In this document: positions 36,041-59,100 of the stretch, piece by piece
How the letters are laid out: each line of letters opens with the position of its first letter
How positions within the stretch are numbered: position 1 is the first letter of the stretch
Assembly (NCBI GenBank): GCA_014773175.1
Contig: VXCM01000302.1
Span: forward strand, 1-64,000
Reading direction: 5' to 3'
DNA from: Lucifuga dentata
Taxonomy: Eukaryota > Chordata > Actinopteri > Ophidiiformes > Bythitidae
Length of the DNA stretch: 64,000 nt
The notes under the pieces: generated by a model
Database searches by the model: none
Seen by the model: only the letters and a program-made list of their open reading frames with translations
Told to the model about the DNA's origin: nothing
Made by a program: the position numbers and the translations under genes

Positions 36041-38372
36041 GACTGTACTGTTTTCTCCTCTCTGTCTTCTTCCAGTACTGGCCAGCTCTCCAACTGTAGG
36101 TGGAGCTGGCTTTCCTGGAATTGTCGGCCAGCTTTTCCTGTTGTGCTTGCTGCCTCTTGCTCAATTTCTTGCTTAATGACAGTTCTGTTACAGGATTACT
36201 GAGCTTTGAGGACTTGTGCTGTCTGGATTCTGATTTTTACAGCATGCTACTTTTTGTGGCTGTTGCATTTTGTTGTCATAAAAATATGCTTTCATGATTC
36301 AGGTCACAACTTTTCCCACAGCTGAAATGTCTTGGCAGTGCAAAGTGGGGCGAAATCCATCGGTGGGTAAAGTAAACTGTGTATGAATGGGAGAGCGCTC
36401 AGGAGTGTGTAATGTAAGGTGCTGTGTGCGGTTTGTAATAGTTCTTTTTATCATGGTGTTATTTTACAACCTTTTTCTAATTTTTTTTTAACTACAGATG
36501 ATGAAGTCACAGCTTGGGTTTCTTGCATTGTATTCGTTATACAAAGCTCTTTGTTTGATATGTATTTAGTGTTTGAATTAGATTTTAATGACTTACCTGG
36601 CCTGGTTTTTTCATGTTTTAAGTCTTGTGTCACTATAGCAAATGCTGATAACTTTTTTTTCTAAAAATTGTGATGTGTATTTATGACTCAAACAAAAATA
36701 CTGTAAAACAGATACGAACAAGACTTTAATAGTTTCAACAGGAAAATTGAAAAGAAGTCAGACCACGTCATTATTCCCAGTTTAGTTACTTAGTACAGAT
36801 GAATTTTAGGCTACCTGCATGAATAAGAATTCATGAACTATTAAGTAAATGGAGTTTATAATTACAGTCAACTTCAAGTTATAAAACTATAGCAACAGTA
36901 ACAAAAGATGAAATAATGTCCTTGATACTCAATAATAACTTGTGGAAACTTTCATTCAGCATTTTTTTCTTTAAGGAACAAAATAGCATCAAAACAGCAA
37001 GCTACAGATGCATCACAAGAGGACAACTGCAACAATTGTCTCTTGTCTTCTGTAGTAGATTTGAATAGAATGGAAAGAAAAAACCCAGGGCCTGTAGCCT
37101 GGAGTTAATTGCTGTATCCTCACAACTTCAAAAGGCCGCTTGTGCCCGACTGTCCTGATAATGAGCTTTTGCCTTCTTCACACATAATGAGTGGAGGTAG
37201 AGAGTTCACCATAGGAAGACGCTGTGAACACAGTGTGTCCACTCACAGCTGGGGTGTCTGACTGACCAGAAACAAAGGCTCAGTGTCTGTGATCGTGCGG
37301 TGCCCCAGCTATGAGCAAGCAGACCAATAGACTTCTGCTTGGCTGAGCTGTCAGTCCTCACTACTGGCCGACACACTTAAGTGAAGAACACATGGAGACA
37401 GGCCTATGCCACGATCAAAAGAGTCAGTGATACATTTTGTGAATTATATCAGCAGATTAGCCCATTCTGACATATAATATGCAAGACCATCTTTTATTTT
37501 TCTGTTTGTTACCAATACCAAGGAGGTTATGGTTTCACCTGTGTCTGTTTGTTGGTTTATTTATTTGATTGTAAAAAGGATTATTCAAAAAGTTGTGAAC
37601 TGACTTTAACAAAACTTGGTGTATGGACCATGGTTACATTTTGGTGCCGATCCAGATCCAGGAGTTTTTTAAAATGTGTATTGAACTTTTGTAATTGCTT
37701 CAAAAGTATTACACCAAACCAGATTTAAAAAAAAATATAATAAAATCATCCCCTGATAATATTGGATAAGGATCTGGGTCTAACTAAAATATATGCTTAG
37801 ACATGGACACATTAATAGAATTGCTGTACAACAACAAATAGAAACATGCAACAAGAACTAATGTGTAGCTGAGATGCTGATTCAGTAGCATGTAAATGGT
37901 TTTGACATACACTATCTAAATAGTTACTCAGGTAGATCCAGAAAAAAAACATGTATATTATAGTAATCTTATTTTCTCTTTAGGCTAGTATATTATTAGA
38001 ACAAGATAAATCTTATCTAGGCTTGCTCAGCCTTGGCAGAGGTATCTGTTTTAATGAGTGCCCTAATAATTTGTGTTATTTTCTGTGTGAACTTATTCTT
38101 ACAAACATTTGCGTAGCATTTATTTCAACATTTTCATTATTTGCAATGGAAATTAAACTCAAAACACAGATGAATAATTTAGTATTTATTATCATAAGTC
38201 CTTGATAATCAAGACAGAATATGCATGATGCCCATTTTATTTACTCTCAAACGAGCTTCAGTTCCAGACCTGAATATGTTGCAGGACCATTCATTAATTA
38301 ACACTCTTCTGCAGTTTAACCCTTTTTCATGCCTGGCCCCTTTTCTAATTCATGTCTGTGTCTTCTTTACAG

Positions 38373-38428
38373 ATAGCTGATCAGCTTCCCTGGATTTCGC
38401 TGTCAACACCACTTTGTTTTGCCTGAAG
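38373..38428 (+). other. mid1: mid1 5' UTR in the start-codon exon
   Basis: A tctttacag acceptor ends at 38372 and 56 nt of leader precede the ATG. An in-frame TGA at 38378-38380 excludes N-terminal extension from upstream exons. Another frame stays open until a TGA four bases before the ATG, so upstream exons may contribute an upstream ORF. Confidence 0.7.
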
Positions 38429-47487
<9,059 letters not shown>

Positions 47488-48588
47488 CAAACCATGTCCT
47501 GTTCATTGTATAACCACAACTACACCAGAATGGCTGCACCTCTCTAAATGTGATTCCCACCTATTGTTGGCAAGCTGTAACAGTCACCATAAAGATGAAA
47601 TTAATGGTCCATATCTAATCAAGTTTTTGTTGAAGTTATTTGATCTTAATGGGATTGTTTAAGAAATGATTTACAAGCATTTGTAGATCTATTTCTTGCA
47701 TTGCACTTTCATGTTCATACATTACTCTTTTGGTTGGTTTTGAGGGTTTTCTTACAAGGATTCATGGGTAACATTTTGCAATTCATTGAGTTATTTTCAC
47801 ATAGGCTTAAGATTTTTTTTTAATTTCTAAATTCATATCACAAATCTGTTGTGTGCATATTGTCAAATTTGATGATAAACTTTAATTGGAAGAGACATGA
47901 CAGGAGCAGACTACACAATTGAACCTTTTCTTGAACATTTTATGACAGCTTTAGTATTTTTGTGATATTTATAGACTATTTTAAAATGTTTTTTAAAATA
48001 TTTTTTAATTACAGCACCTTGAGCAGACAAAACCTGTCACTATAAAATGCATTTCTAAGCCAGATGTACCATATTGCAAATTCTCAATTTTTTAGATCAG
48101 ATAGATAAGACAACAATAAATTCAAGAAATACAATTATTAATCATCTGTCTATGATACAGTTCATTTAAGTTTCTTATGTTAACAGATAAGTTCAATATT
48201 ACTATGTCATTCATCTCCTATGATAGTTGCATGTCAGTTTGAATAGAGTTCATTTTCACATTTAGCTTTCTCTATGAGCAACATGTAATAAAAGAGACTG
48301 TTTGATTTTCACTGCAGCTTCTCTATTTTTTCAAGAAATACTAGATGCTGAAAATGTGACTTGGTAAGATGATAAATTAATTGACTACACTTTATCATGT
48401 TTCAGTCCCTCACAAAACCACCACATCGCTTTCAGAAAAGTGTCAGTTTTACTTTAGAGGACTCACTGGGACCTATACTGAGTAACGTACAATTGTCTGA
48501 CAAAATTTGCTCTGACATCCCTTTTTGTGCTTGTGTAATGTGGCTTGAATGTTTGGGGGGTGGTCTCCTTTCACTTAGCAAGAATAAA
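47488..48588 (+). other. mid1: mid1 3' UTR with candidate poly(A) signals
   Basis: AT-rich sequence follows the mid1 stop. AATAAA occurs at 48115-48120, 48287-48292 and 48583-48588; the sequence alone does not say which is used. Confidence 0.5.
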
Positions 48589-50090
48589 AAAGAAAAAAAT
48601 TGAACTTAGTGTGACCTCCTCATCAGACACCCTGCAGACATGGATCAGAAGAACACTGCCTCTATCTACAGGAGCTTTGCTGTTTGAATTGGATTGGTGT
48701 GTGTTTACGCATAAACACATACTGAAAGTCTTTTATGTAATTTGCAATTAATTGGTATATGCAATGCAAGTTATGACTTGTAGCTCTTTAACAGAAAAAT
48801 AATTAGTTATAGCTCTTCAACAGAAAAATGAAATCTTTTTTCAGAGTGATTATGAAAAAAAAAAAAAAANAAAAAAAAAAAAAAACAAAACAATGTCTCC
48901 GTAGCTGTTCCATACAGAAAAAAGTCAAATGTGAAAAGAGTCAAACTAACTATTATTAAAACAAACCATGTTTAGTTATTAAATTGGATTAATAAAAATG
49001 CCATAACATATGAACTCTTGGTTTGCTTGTAAGCCAATAAACTGGTTTCATAGGACATGCAATTAAATTATGTATGATGATAAAGTATACCTAAACAAGA
49101 AATGAAAACATATTTGAGCAAATGGATGTTTTCCAGTACAATCTAGAAACAATGGTGTAGCAATATATAGAGAAGATATTTTTTTTTTTTCCCTTAATTT
49201 GTCTTTATCCATATGNATGGTGTAGCAATATATAGAGAAGATATTTTTTTTTTTTCCCTTAATTTGTCTTTATCCATATGACTAAACAAAGACAGACATG
49301 ACATAGATGGCAGGGTATTCATTTTGTCTTCAGGGGGACAGCTTGATCTATGATCATGTACAATTTGGGTCCTCCTATGCCTTTTGATCATCATGAAAAT
49401 ATTATTTTTTTATTTTATATATATATATAGATATATATATATATAAATTTTTTTGCAATTTTGATATCTACAAAACAATAATTTACAGACATAATGAAAA
49501 ACTATATACAGATTTTACAACATCCAGTATAAATCTAAAATATGCACCGGGGCTCCCCCTACTGGTGGTGTATTTATGCTCATTTTCAATTCACTGCGAG
49601 GGTCATTCTTACTCCAAAAACGATCAACGGTCTTTTAGTGTCAGCTTTGTAATATTTAATTTATGGACAGATGTCATTGCGGTGTTATCTAAGGGTAATC
49701 AATAAAAAGGAAAACAAATAAAGTTGGTCAGGAACATGTGAAGTAATTATTGCGAAGCCAGAGGAACTAGTCATGACATTGCAAAAACGCCTTGACGCCA
49801 GCACAAATATTATAAAAGTATTCTGACCCGATGTACCCTAACTACCATTTTAAAATAACTTGCATGTCACACAGTGAATTCATGCCACATTTATGCATGT
49901 TTGACATTAGAATGGAAACGATTATATTTAATTTATTTAGGTTTTAACAACAACTGTATATTGATAGAGTTTACATTATCAGATATCACTTAATAGATAA
50001 TTTATTACTTTACGTGTGTTCATAATCACGTGGTTCAATTGCGGAAATACTGGATATTTCGGATGTACGAAGCAAAAAAAAGTGACAGTG
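48589..50090. other. mid1-cog3 spacer
   Basis: No exon seen. It contains a poly-A gap (N at 48870), a 64-nt unmerged overlap duplication at 49152-49215 and 49217-49280 around an N, and a TA microsatellite near 49415-49446. Confidence 0.5.
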
Positions 50091-50099
50091 AATGTGGAA

Positions 50100-50191
50100 G
50101 CTAAAATGGGCGTGTCGCTGTAAGCTCCGCCTATTTTGCCGGAACAGGAAGTATCAGTGCGTTGCTGACGTCGTGGCTGTCCGAAGTGACG
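50100..50191 (+). promoter_or_regulatory. cog3: cog3 promoter, TATA-less with GC, ETS and CRE-like motifs
   Basis: Just upstream of the cog3 start are a GC-box-like gggcgtg (50108-50114), ccggaa (50139-50144) and aggaagt (50146-50152) of ETS type, and TGACGTC (50166-50172) of CREB/ATF type. CpGs are locally enriched and no TATA box is present. This is a housekeeping-type promoter; binding is inferred from motifs. Confidence 0.55.
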
Positions 50192-53100
50192 ATGGCGTGT
50201 ACAGATCAGTCTCTTCTGGACCCTACAGATAAAGAAACCCGTGAGAAACTATCGTTATGGGACCGCCGCACCGATGCCATGGCTCCGCTCACGGAGAAAC
50301 AAACGGACTCTGTCCTAGAAATCCGCGCCGCCTCTGAGACCCTCTCTATTCCCTCAGAGGTGAGAATCCGGATCCAGCTAGCCAGCTAGCTAAGACGATT
50401 GCTAACTTACTTTCTAAACACAGCCATTCTGACCACTAGATAGAAGCATGCGTATGAACCTAAGTGAATTCGTTCCCCAGCTGTGTTAGCCGGCTATTTA
50501 AGCTAAAACATTACGCAGGAACAACTAGCTTGTAGGCTAACTATCAAGTTGCGTTTGTATGCGGCCACGTCAAACCACTCAGACAGCAAGACTTGTGTTG
50601 GCTCATGTTCATTCTGCTAAAAACAACGAGTCTTGCTTTGTTTTTGCAGTTGCCTATTGAGGACTTGTGTAGCCTTTCCTCGAGGTCCTTGCAGTCCCCT
50701 TTCACAACGACTGTACCCGCATCAACAGAAGACGTCCTGCTGAAGGGCTTCCAGATGCTCGATATGGAGAGTGACAGGATAGAAACTGCACAACAAGTCA
50801 GTAAAACAGACGACTTGTGTCAGCCTCATATATCGTTAATAATCACATTTGTGAATATAACTGAATGCTCCTTTGTTTTGCAGTTTTACGCCTGGTTTGC
50901 CAAGTTACAGGCAAACATGGACCAGGATGACAGCACAAAATACAGGTGCTGAATTTTGAACTTCTCATTAGGCAATGGTCACGTCGTAGATACGTGACAG
51001 GTGTTTTTTTTTTTTTTTTTTNTTTTTTTTTTTTTTTTTAATGTTTCTTTAAAAGGTAAATCAGCAATGAATCTCACAGAGTTGAGAACTGCTGGTGCAC
51101 TGTGCTCTGTGGGCTAAACTTTCAGGTGTCCAGCACTTGTAGCCAAACCTCAATCAGTGATGTCCCATTTGGTGTTTTGTCTTTGACTGCACTCGTTTTG
51201 TTCCAAGCCAGCATCACAAATGATGCATAAAACCTGCATAAACAGAGTGTAGATGGCAGGTATGAGATTAAAACTGTATCAGCTGATAATCAAACAGCAG
51301 CAGCAGCGAGTGCAGCTGAAGCTCTGTAAATGATTCTTATGGAGTTGTGCTATTATGTGCAGAATGGTCAACATAATAAACACGATGAACTGCTGTCTGT
51401 CAGGGTGTATCATTGTGGCCAAACAGCTTGCAAATGTTGACACAGACAGCACAATACCTTTTCTATTTGTATTGCCCTGTGAAAGATACTGTGATATTTG
51501 TTTTCTTGCTGCACAGCCAGTGATTCTGTTTATCATATGCCATTTATTACATCTGTAATTATGGTTTAGTCCGAAGTTTCAATTTTGAGTTTCAGCTTTC
51601 TGTCCAGTGCCTCAGTGCTGAATTACCTAAGATTGATGAATATATGTCTTATTTTGTTTTCAAACTGCTGTGCAAACCAGTGCATTGCTTCATTTGGACA
51701 CCTCTCTTTATGAAAGCTATAGATTAATAAATCAATACATGTCCTACAGGAAAACCAGAGACCATCTAAACTGCTACCAGGAACAATGTGATGCTATTCT
51801 GAAAGATGTCAGTGCAGCTCTTGAGCACTTGGACTCCCTTCAGAAACAATACCTGTTTGTGTCTAATAAGACAGGCACGCTGCACGAGGCCTGTGAACAA
51901 CTCCTAAAGGAACAGGTAAGATGCATGCTGTCATTCCTAATAGCGAACCTACAAATGATCCCACAATTGATCAATTAAATTGCTTACAATTTACATGTCT
52001 AATTATAAGGCTGACTCACTTTAATTTTGAGTTTACACAACACAAATACTTTGACATAGTATTCCCAGACTTTTGTATTTCACCAAAAACCATGACCCCA
52101 TCACCTAGTCAGGATTATTTTCAGTCACTATGTCTGTTTTGATTCAAAACTGGATCCAGATACAGAGGAGAAATTTCTAAACATTTTCAATTATAAAATA
52201 AGAAAATTAGCAGAGAGCTGGTTGAGGCATGCTTTCTCAGAGTTACTTCTATTTTTTGTTGCAGTATTTAACATCTTATTTCCACTGCAGGTTTTATTCT
52301 GTGCACTACTTTTATTCTTCCTCTGGCAGACAGCTGCACATGTTCACAAATAGATGTACATTGGACTGTTTACTAACTGAAATTAAACTTTCATATCGTT
52401 TCTGTTTTTTTTTTNTTTTTTTTTTTTTTTTTTGTTATCTTTTTTTTTTACAGTCTGAGCTTGTTGACCTGGCAGAGAGCATACAGCAGAAACTATCGTA
52501 TTTTAATGAGTTAGAAAACATAAACACGGTAAGCTGGGCTTTTTATTTGGTATGTGAGCATATTCAGTAACATGAACGTTTTAAATTTTGTGGTAGTAAA
52601 TTGTCTTCACATATAGGGAATGAGGTATAGTGACCATGAAACCATATATCAACTTTATTATTATGGCTCAACAGTTAAGAGTATGTTCAAGATGTAAAAA
52701 AAAAGCAATATTCTGAAGCACTTGGAAGTCAATTAATAACTTTGAACTCTCATTCTTGCTTAATTCTGTCCAAACCATTGTTGTTAATAGTGCATTCAAA
52801 GTGTTGCCAGAGTGACACAAATGCACTCTGGCACGCTAATGGCTCAGCTGAGTTTTCCATTGCTGTCAAGCTTTTCCCGAACATGATACAAGACTTTGTG
52901 TCACCTCACCTACAGGGTTCTCAGTTACCGCAATATAATCTGCGAAATGCAACAGCCACAAAATAAAAGTAGCACTTTAAAAAAAAAATTCAGCATCAGT
53001 GATGATATTGCCAAATAAAAACATTTGGTGAAAAAACGGTTCACGTTTGGAATCAAACTGAATAGCATTTTCATTTTCTCTCCATCTTTACAGAAGCTGA

Positions 53101-56100
53101 ACTCACCAACCTTTTCTGTAAATAGTGAAGGCTTCATACCGATGCTGTCAAAATTGGATGACTGCATTGAATATGTTTCCTCGCATGTAAGTATTTTATA
53201 CTCTTATCATAGCGTTGATGCTGTTTGTACAGATCTCATTCCAGCTTTTAAATGTCTGAATATCAGCGACAGGTTTAACCTCATACTATTAATCAGTAAA
53301 CGTTTTGGCATTCTTACTTTATAATAATATCTATTACTCCATGCTGTTATTTCTAACATTTTTCAAACAATAAATAACAGAAAACAGGGAGAAAACTTTC
53401 ACTGTACTGACATGTAGTATTTAAAAGAATTCACTCTGCTGCTCACTGACCTCATTCTTATAATTTTATTTAATGTCATTATGCTATTAAAGGAATAGTA
53501 ATTTGAGCTAAGAACATGCTTCTTCAGTCCCTTCCTCCAATCGCTCACCCCAACAAGCCAGCATAGGCGTGCAGAAAAATAGTGAGTTTAAAGGATCATA
53601 CCACCCATTTTGCATGTTTGAGCCTAATATATTCAATTTTCATAACATTACTGACAATCATTTCCAAAAGCATACTACTGGAACAGTGAATTAATAAATG
53701 TTTTTCCTACCTTCCAGACCACCATTTGTTTCAGTTCATTCTGGTATGCTATTAAAATCAACTTGTTGATACTTGAAACATTCTTGGGATAGGTAATCCA
53801 TCATCACAAAAAAGACATATATTCAGTAATGAAGTTACCTAATTTTAGCGTTTAAGCACAATAAAAAGTGCGGAGTGATCTGAAAATGCTTCCTGTTGTC
53901 AGTTCTTCACTACAGCACTTGAATGCACCACTACGAAGCATTTTGAGATCACTCCGCACTTTTTATTGTGCTTAAATGCTAAAATTACACAACTTTGCAA
54001 AAAACTTGAATACACACCTTGTTCGCGATGATGGATTACCTATCCCAAGAACGTTTCAAGTATCAACAAGTTGATTTTAATATCATACCAGAATGAACTG
54101 AAACCAATGGCAGTCTGGAAGGTAGGAAAAAAAGTTTTAATTCATCATTCTAGGAGTATGCTTTGGGAAATGATTATCAGTAATGTTATGTGTATGAAAA
54201 TATACAGTATTAGGCTCAAACATGCAAAATGGACAGTATGGTCTTTTAATTACACACAATTTAAGACAGCCATTTTCCCTTAACATTCCATTCCATATTT
54301 TAAGGTATTATGTCCTCATATAATACTCATTATCCTATGATTTTGTATTCTGCACTGGAAAACTCAAAACTCGAGTGTGACAATTTACTATTGAGCTGCA
54401 GTAACTGAAGAACAGTGCGATGCTTGTGTGATGAGTGCTTTGGGATATATGTGATTGTATTTAAGCTGTCTCACAATTCTTTCCCCTGTCGGTTGCAGCC
54501 CAATTTCAAGGACTATCCAGTTTATCTGGCTAAGTTCAAACAGTGTCTTTCTAAAGCTATGCACTTCATGAAGAGCCACATTGTGAACACTATGCAGAAT
54601 CTCACAAGCCAGCTAACAAAAAGAGTAAGAAAAAGACATATTACCTCTAGAATAACTTTGTGTGTGTCTGATCCAGTATGTTCACTTGATTGTTTTGTCT
54701 CCCCCAGGATCCGCTGGGATTGGCCAATGCAGACAACGCCTTTACGCTTTATTACGTCAAGTTTAGAACAGCTGCACCTAAAGTTAGAGTGAGTACAATG
54801 TTTTATTATTATTTCTTGCTGGATTTATGCCACAATAGAATAACAAATCAGTCCAAGATGCCTTTGATGTTGGCTTTTTTTTTTTTTTCNTTTTTTTTTT
54901 TTTTTTAATCTTTTGCACTTTTTGTTGTAACCGTTCCTGCTCTGAATAAAGTCATTCTTCCTCATACTGATATGAACAGATACCATCAACTCCTAGATGA
55001 AATCCACCAGTGTTACCTGGACCAGAGAGAGCAGCTCCTCAGTCCCAGCATCACATCCACCATTACTGACCTGACCAACCAAAACAGCAAAGACCACTGC
55101 GCTCTGGTAAGGGCATGATTTGTTCAAAATGGAGCTGCCCTTTGAATGTAGTCAGATGACATTTGAGCTAGCAGAGATGAATGGACTCTGTACATGAGAG
55201 ATGAACAGAAGCTGACATTGTGTATCTAAAGATGACTCCGGTTTTGTTGCTGTGCAGTAGCTTGCTGTTGTTTTTACACCTTCAGTTACACTTCATTTAC
55301 ATGGTCATGAATCATTGTAGAGTCTTCCTCCAGCATTTAAGCATTAAACTAACTGACCTTAAAGGAAATACCGGTGATTTTGCATGTTTTGAGCCCATAT
55401 ACAACCCACATGCACATTATGTTACTGACAGCCATTTCTAAAGACATTCTACCGGAGGGATACATTTTAGAACTTTTTTTTCCCCCTACTTTCCAGACTA
55501 CCCTTAGTTCCAGTTCATCCCAGTGTGCTATTAAAATCAACTTGTAGAGACTTGATATGCAATCTATCACAGGAAACATGATGTCTATTAAGTATTTTTG
55601 CTAAAGTAACTTTATTTAACTGGTCCAACATGGAGCTGCACAGAAGACAATGTATGTCTCTGCCAGGAAATATAGTCCGAGGAGAAGACGGCTTTTACCA
55701 TGAAATTAAAATGACTATGCCTTCTACAATCATTCAAAAGTGTTAGCAGGCAAAAAGTTGAATGTTTAGGTGGGTGTATCACCTGTGATCAAGGCTGTGC
55801 CTTGATTTTTGAAAGATTAGCGATTTGGCAAAATAACAGGAAAACTAAGATATGGCTTTATGTTTTGGAAATTGGTTGTCATTAGTGTTACATGCATGTG
55901 GGTAGTATTTATTGCAATATGGTCCTTTAAGCATTACAGTGTAGTTAATGGTCAAATCTAGATACATCTGATTTGGCAAAACGAGGGCAGACAATGTATT
56001 TTTGCAGTGTTCTGGCATTTAAGAGCACTACACTGATTGGCTTGATGGGAATGCTATAATTAAAGGGCAACATTTCACGCAGCGAAACATCATAAATGCC

Positions 56101-59100
56101 ATGCTGGCATCTGATTTCTTTTTTTTTTCTCCTTGTTTGAAGTGAAGCCCTATTATGTGTTTTTCTACAGGTGCGCAGTGGCTGTGCCTTCATGGTTCAT
56201 GTCTGCCAGGATGAACACCAGTTGTACAATGAGTTCTTCTCTAAACCGACAGCCAAACTAGAGTGAGTTAGCACCTGCCTCGCTGGTAACATGATCATTA
56301 TGCACACAGAGCGCCATTGTCTTCTCCCACATCCAGACCTCATACTTTGGCTAGGGCATGTCTTAAAATGCTTGATAGCATTTCCTTAGTATTCGGTTTG
56401 ATAAAAAAAATTTTTAAAAAAAGGCTTTGTTCTAAGTACACATTAAAACATTGGCAAATAATTTGTTTGACCACGTGGAGGCAAAGGCTACGTATTTATC
56501 ATAGCTTTTACCAAACCTAAAAATTTTGGATGTGTCCAAGTAATGAAAACCAATGAAATGTCATTGAATCTGTCTTAATCTCTGACAGTGAGTTGCTGGA
56601 GAAGTTGTGCTTGTCCCTGTATGATGTCCTCCGGCCTCTAATCATCCACATCATCCACTTAGAAACTCTGTCTGAGCTCTGCGGCATCCTCAAGAATGAA
56701 ATGCTGGAAGATCATGTTCATAACAATGGTAGCTTACATCTTTCCCTTTCTGCTTGCAGCGCCACAGGATTTGAATGTTACTTCCCATTTAAAGTTTTAG
56801 TTTTTTTGCCTTTGTTGCCATTGAAGTTCCTCAATGTGCTTAATTTTTGGGGGTTAAAAAGACAGATTTGACTTTAAATTAGACTTGTAATCAATTTTCA
56901 GTACCTATAATTAAAACCTAAACATGAGATCTCAACATGAGATGAAATGTTGGCCAAATATTTCTCTGTGATACAAGTGATGTAAATACCCTATTTCCAT
57001 TTATTTGAATGTTCTTAGCTTTTTTTTTTGTCATTACTGTTAAAACTTTGTATATCTCAGACAAAAAAAAAAAACCTTAATTTTATTTTAGCAAAGTATT
57101 TAATTATCAAATTCAGTTTTGTAGCTCAAAAAAAAAAAAATGCATAAATCAACAGGCATTTGAACAACCCATTGACTTTCATGTTATTTGACTTTTTCTG
57201 TTCTGTTTATGAGGTTTTGTGTTTCTGGTTATGAGGTCATTGGTCTGACATCAATACACACACACCACTGCTGCTGTAGCCCCACAACAACAACTGCAGA
57301 GTGCAATCACAGCAAAATGTTGTAAAAGGAAGGAAGCTTGCTGGTTGAAATAGAAACGGGCCTCTGTCCTTGTACTTAGCGGGTCAGTTGGGGGCGTTTG
57401 ATGCGGTGGTGAAGCAGATGCTGGAGGATGTCCAGGAGAGACTCGTCTACAGAACTCACATTTACATCCAGACTGACATCAGCGGCTACAACCCAGCACC
57501 CGGAGACCTGGCCTACCCAGAGAAACTGGAGATGATGGAGGCAAGTCTTGTTTGCTGAAAGGGATGTAAAAGTTTCTCATCTTAGTGTCATCAGAATAAA
57601 AAAAAAAACATCCATCAGTTGTAAATAGTTGTAGCACTTCAGTTGTAAACAGTTGTAGCACTTAATTTTAAATATTTCTCTACATTATGTCTTTTGTTAA
57701 CTATTACAGTTTCATTCATTCATTGAAAAGCTTTTTTAGAAGCAAGGCAACTTGTGATGCAGACTTGAACAAGCATTGTATTGAATTGTTTGTTTTTTCG
57801 ATCCTCTTCTGCTCTCTTTTCCTGCTGGAACGACTATAATTCTGCAGCAATATCTCCTGATACTTTTTCGTTTCACACTGAGCCAAGATGTCAGTAAGCA
57901 TCTGTTTCTTGACCACCATTCAGTTCATGGATTTTATCATTTTCACTTCCCTAGTAGAATCTATAAAACTCGAAAGGCAGAAATAGATTATCTGTGTCTA
58001 TCCGCTAGAAAGTCTCTCGTCTTTTAATGCCCCTTGTCCCTTATTGTGTCGATACACATTTAAGCAAGTCAGAATATCCAAGTTGAAGGTGGGCACCAGC
58101 ACACACACACACACAGTCTGAACATTCTTTATCAACTCTTGCTTTTCCTTTTTATTGCCACAGAGAATTGCTCAGAGTTTGAAGGAAGAGCAGATGAAGC
58201 TGTCTCAAGAGTCAGCGTTCTCTGATGTACAGCTTGAGGAGCCTGACGGTAGAAGAAACAGTAATGCTGGTCTGTATTTCCAAACTCTGCACCTGCTTTA
58301 AAAAAAAAAATTCAATTATAAGGTTTGATGTGATTTGACTGCTTTCTTCTGTTTGCACCATGATTATGGAATGTAGAACCATCACGCCTACAAACCTCCA
58401 TCTCTCCTGCTGATTTACATGGCATGTGGTACCCTACTGTCAGACGAACCCTGGTTTGTCTGTCCAAGCTCTACAGATGTATAGATGTGAGTCTTCATTT
58501 TCTGTTGTCATAAATCTATATGTAATTTATAGTATAAACTATATAGCATTATGTCTTTTGTTAACTATTACAGTTTCATTCATTGAAAAGCTTTTTTAGA
58601 AGCAAGGCAACATTCCAAATATGTCAGGATGTGTCTTGCGTGACAACCCCACTGATTGTCACTTGGTGTTTTTGCAGAGAGCGGTCTTCCAGGGTTTATC
58701 TCAAGAAGCCTTATCTGCCTGCATCCACTCCTTGCTTAAAGCCTCAGACATCATCCTTAAAAACAAGGTTGGCACAGATGATTTAGAGTCAACGCAGCTT
58801 TGTATTTTTTTTGCAAAAATGTTCTGTTTATTTCTGCTGGATACTATTTTACATCTTTCATAGAAGGCTACAGGTTTCTTAACTAAAGCAGCTGGGCTTG
58901 TCGTTTGAAGTTTATTTTAATAGGTGCTTCATTACGCTCTACAAAGTGCTCAGCAGACCGTCCTTTATTTATGGGTTTCTCTCACCTTCAGATTCACTGT
59001 GGATATGTGTGGTAACTGGCCCGTTTCAGGCTAACACTTCACATTAATGCAGCAGCATCAATCTCAGAGGGTGTTTCTGCCTCATGTTGATGTCTTTTTT

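Larger units (their letters stand above)
31254..38372 (+). other. mid1: probable mid1 5' intron
   Basis: No coding exon is recognised up to the acceptor at 38371-38372. The stretch contains two retroelement tails, a GA repeat with a duplicated gap (N at 32578), and a 60-nt CT microsatellite at 35981. The remainder is AT-rich unique-looking sequence. Confidence 0.45.

Noticed and set aside
35946..36176. Open frames across the CT microsatellite
   Set aside because: Low-complexity translation of a simple repeat with no domain or splice context.
58164..58269. A single definite end for the cog3 exon here
   Set aside because: Two donors (after 58260, gtaatg; after 58269, gtctgt) keep the same phase and cannot be separated without transcripts.
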